From: JBGOTP01 sp963717075
GTDB lineage: Bacteria; Acidobacteriota; Vicinamibacteria; Vicinamibacterales; CAVVIG01
NCBI GenBank assembly: GCA_963717075.1
Contig: CAVQVI010000011.1
Coordinates: 62,001 to 126,000 of the forward strand
DNA length: 64,000 nucleotides
Direction of reading: 5' to 3'
This document shows positions 63,621-64,000 of the stretch, one piece after another. Made by a program: the position numbers and the translations under genes. The notes beneath the pieces were generated by a model. That model ran no database searches and was not told the origin of the DNA. It saw nothing but the letters and a program-made list of their open reading frames with translations. Within the stretch, counting starts at the first letter, position 1; each line of letters opens with the position of its first letter.

Positions 63621-63956
63621 TCATGCCTCGGAGCTTGTTGCGAGCAACCCGAGCCACAGACTCACGGCTCGTTCAACCGTTGCCAGCTGAGCGCCGCCGA
63701 GTTTGCCCAGCGACCGAATCAGCTTGGCGTGCGGAATGGTGACGAGGTTCTGCGCATCGAACACGCCCACCTGCAGGAATGGGACGGACACCGCCGCCTC
63801 GAATCTGGATTGGCGTGGACTCGTGGTGTGGGGCACAAGCGTGACGAGAGTTCGATCGGTGTCCTCGTCAGGGATGCTGATGACCAGGGCGGGCCGCACT
63901 TTCGCGGCCATGCCGAGGTCCACCAACCAGACCTCGCCCCGGCGCGGCGATGTCAT
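63621..63956 (-). CDS. type II toxin, MazF/PemK family
   Basis: 111 residues: RRGEVWLVDLGMAAKVRPALVISIPDEDTD with the conserved GEVW and RPALVI strands, later RTLVTLVPHTTSP and SVPFLQVGVFDAQNLVTI, all typical of MazF/PemK endoribonuclease toxins that cleave mRNA at short motifs. ATG overlaps the stop of an upstream gene (ATGA), the normal arrangement of an antitoxin-toxin operon; that upstream gene runs off the right edge. Confidence 0.93.
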   Translation of the reverse strand: MTSPRRGEVWLVDLGMAAKVRPALVISIPDEDTDRTLVTLVPHTTSPRQSRFEAAVSVPFLQVGVFDAQNLVTIPHAKLIRSLGKLGGAQLATVERAVSLWLGLLATSSEA

Positions 63957-64000
63957 TCAGGCTGCTCGCGGCGATCTAGTTCCACAAACAGGCGATCGGC
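63953..64000 (-). CDS. C-terminal end of the presumed antitoxin gene (cut by window edge)
   Basis: Only 15 residues are visible (ADRLFVELDRREQPE, then TGA), open to the window end. The acidic/basic tail and its ATGA overlap with the MazF start fit a cognate antitoxin. Nothing of its DNA-binding domain can be seen. Confidence 0.7.
   Translation of the reverse strand, partial: ADRLFVELDRREQPE

Overview
The window is high-GC bacterial chromosome, most likely from an Acidobacteriota member, probably a Vicinamibacteria-type soil lineage. This is inferred from gene content: a DUF1552/DUF1592 secreted pair, a 1004-residue TonB-dependent receptor with an N-terminal carboxypeptidase-regulatory-like domain, NHL-repeat secreted proteins, an ankyrin protein and many exported metabolic enzymes. 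No rRNA, tRNA, CRISPR array or complete insertion sequence was seen.

Layout. 1-7.5 kb: a MarR-controlled minus-strand operon encoding a complete export pump (MarR, small secreted protein, HlyD adaptor, double-ATPase ABC protein, two ABC-2 permeases, TolC-like outer membrane protein cut by the left edge). 7.7-16.5 kb: glutamyl-Q tRNA(Asp) synthetase, a seven-unit palindromic tandem repeat, a YCII-P450 pair, the DUF1552/DUF1592 pair and a divergent ankyrin gene with a frameshifted tail. 16.5-28 kb: a decayed second copy of the YCII-P450 junction, a secreted metallo-beta-lactamase-fold protein, an amidohydrolase, two NHL proteins and the remnant of a third, a flavin reductase, an LVIVD/cupredoxin/membrane-protein operon and a cyclase. 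28-41.6 kb: mostly minus-strand envelope and housekeeping genes (large membrane proteins, a spermidine-synthase-like fusion, SWIB, YaeQ, HAD, acyltransferase, GT87).

41.6-64 kb is accessory in character: short, mostly minus-strand genes of unrelated function (DUF1810, DUF3237, SnoaL, DUF6282, VOC, DinB, DUF6064, DUF488, MazF), several clearly broken genes (tyrosine phosphatase, inorganic pyrophosphatase, YdeI, serine hydrolase), and palindromic intergenic elements that resemble integron attC recombination sites. In two cases the stop codon of the upstream gene lies inside the R-box-like end of the palindrome, as in integron cassettes. No integrase gene is present, so the best reading is a degenerate cassette cluster without integrase. 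This stretch also contains ordinary chromosomal genes (TonB receptor, epoxide hydrolase).

An unusual number of genes carry single-base frameshifts between otherwise well-conserved halves. Some are surely genuine decay (pyrophosphatase), but the density means residual assembly error must also be considered.
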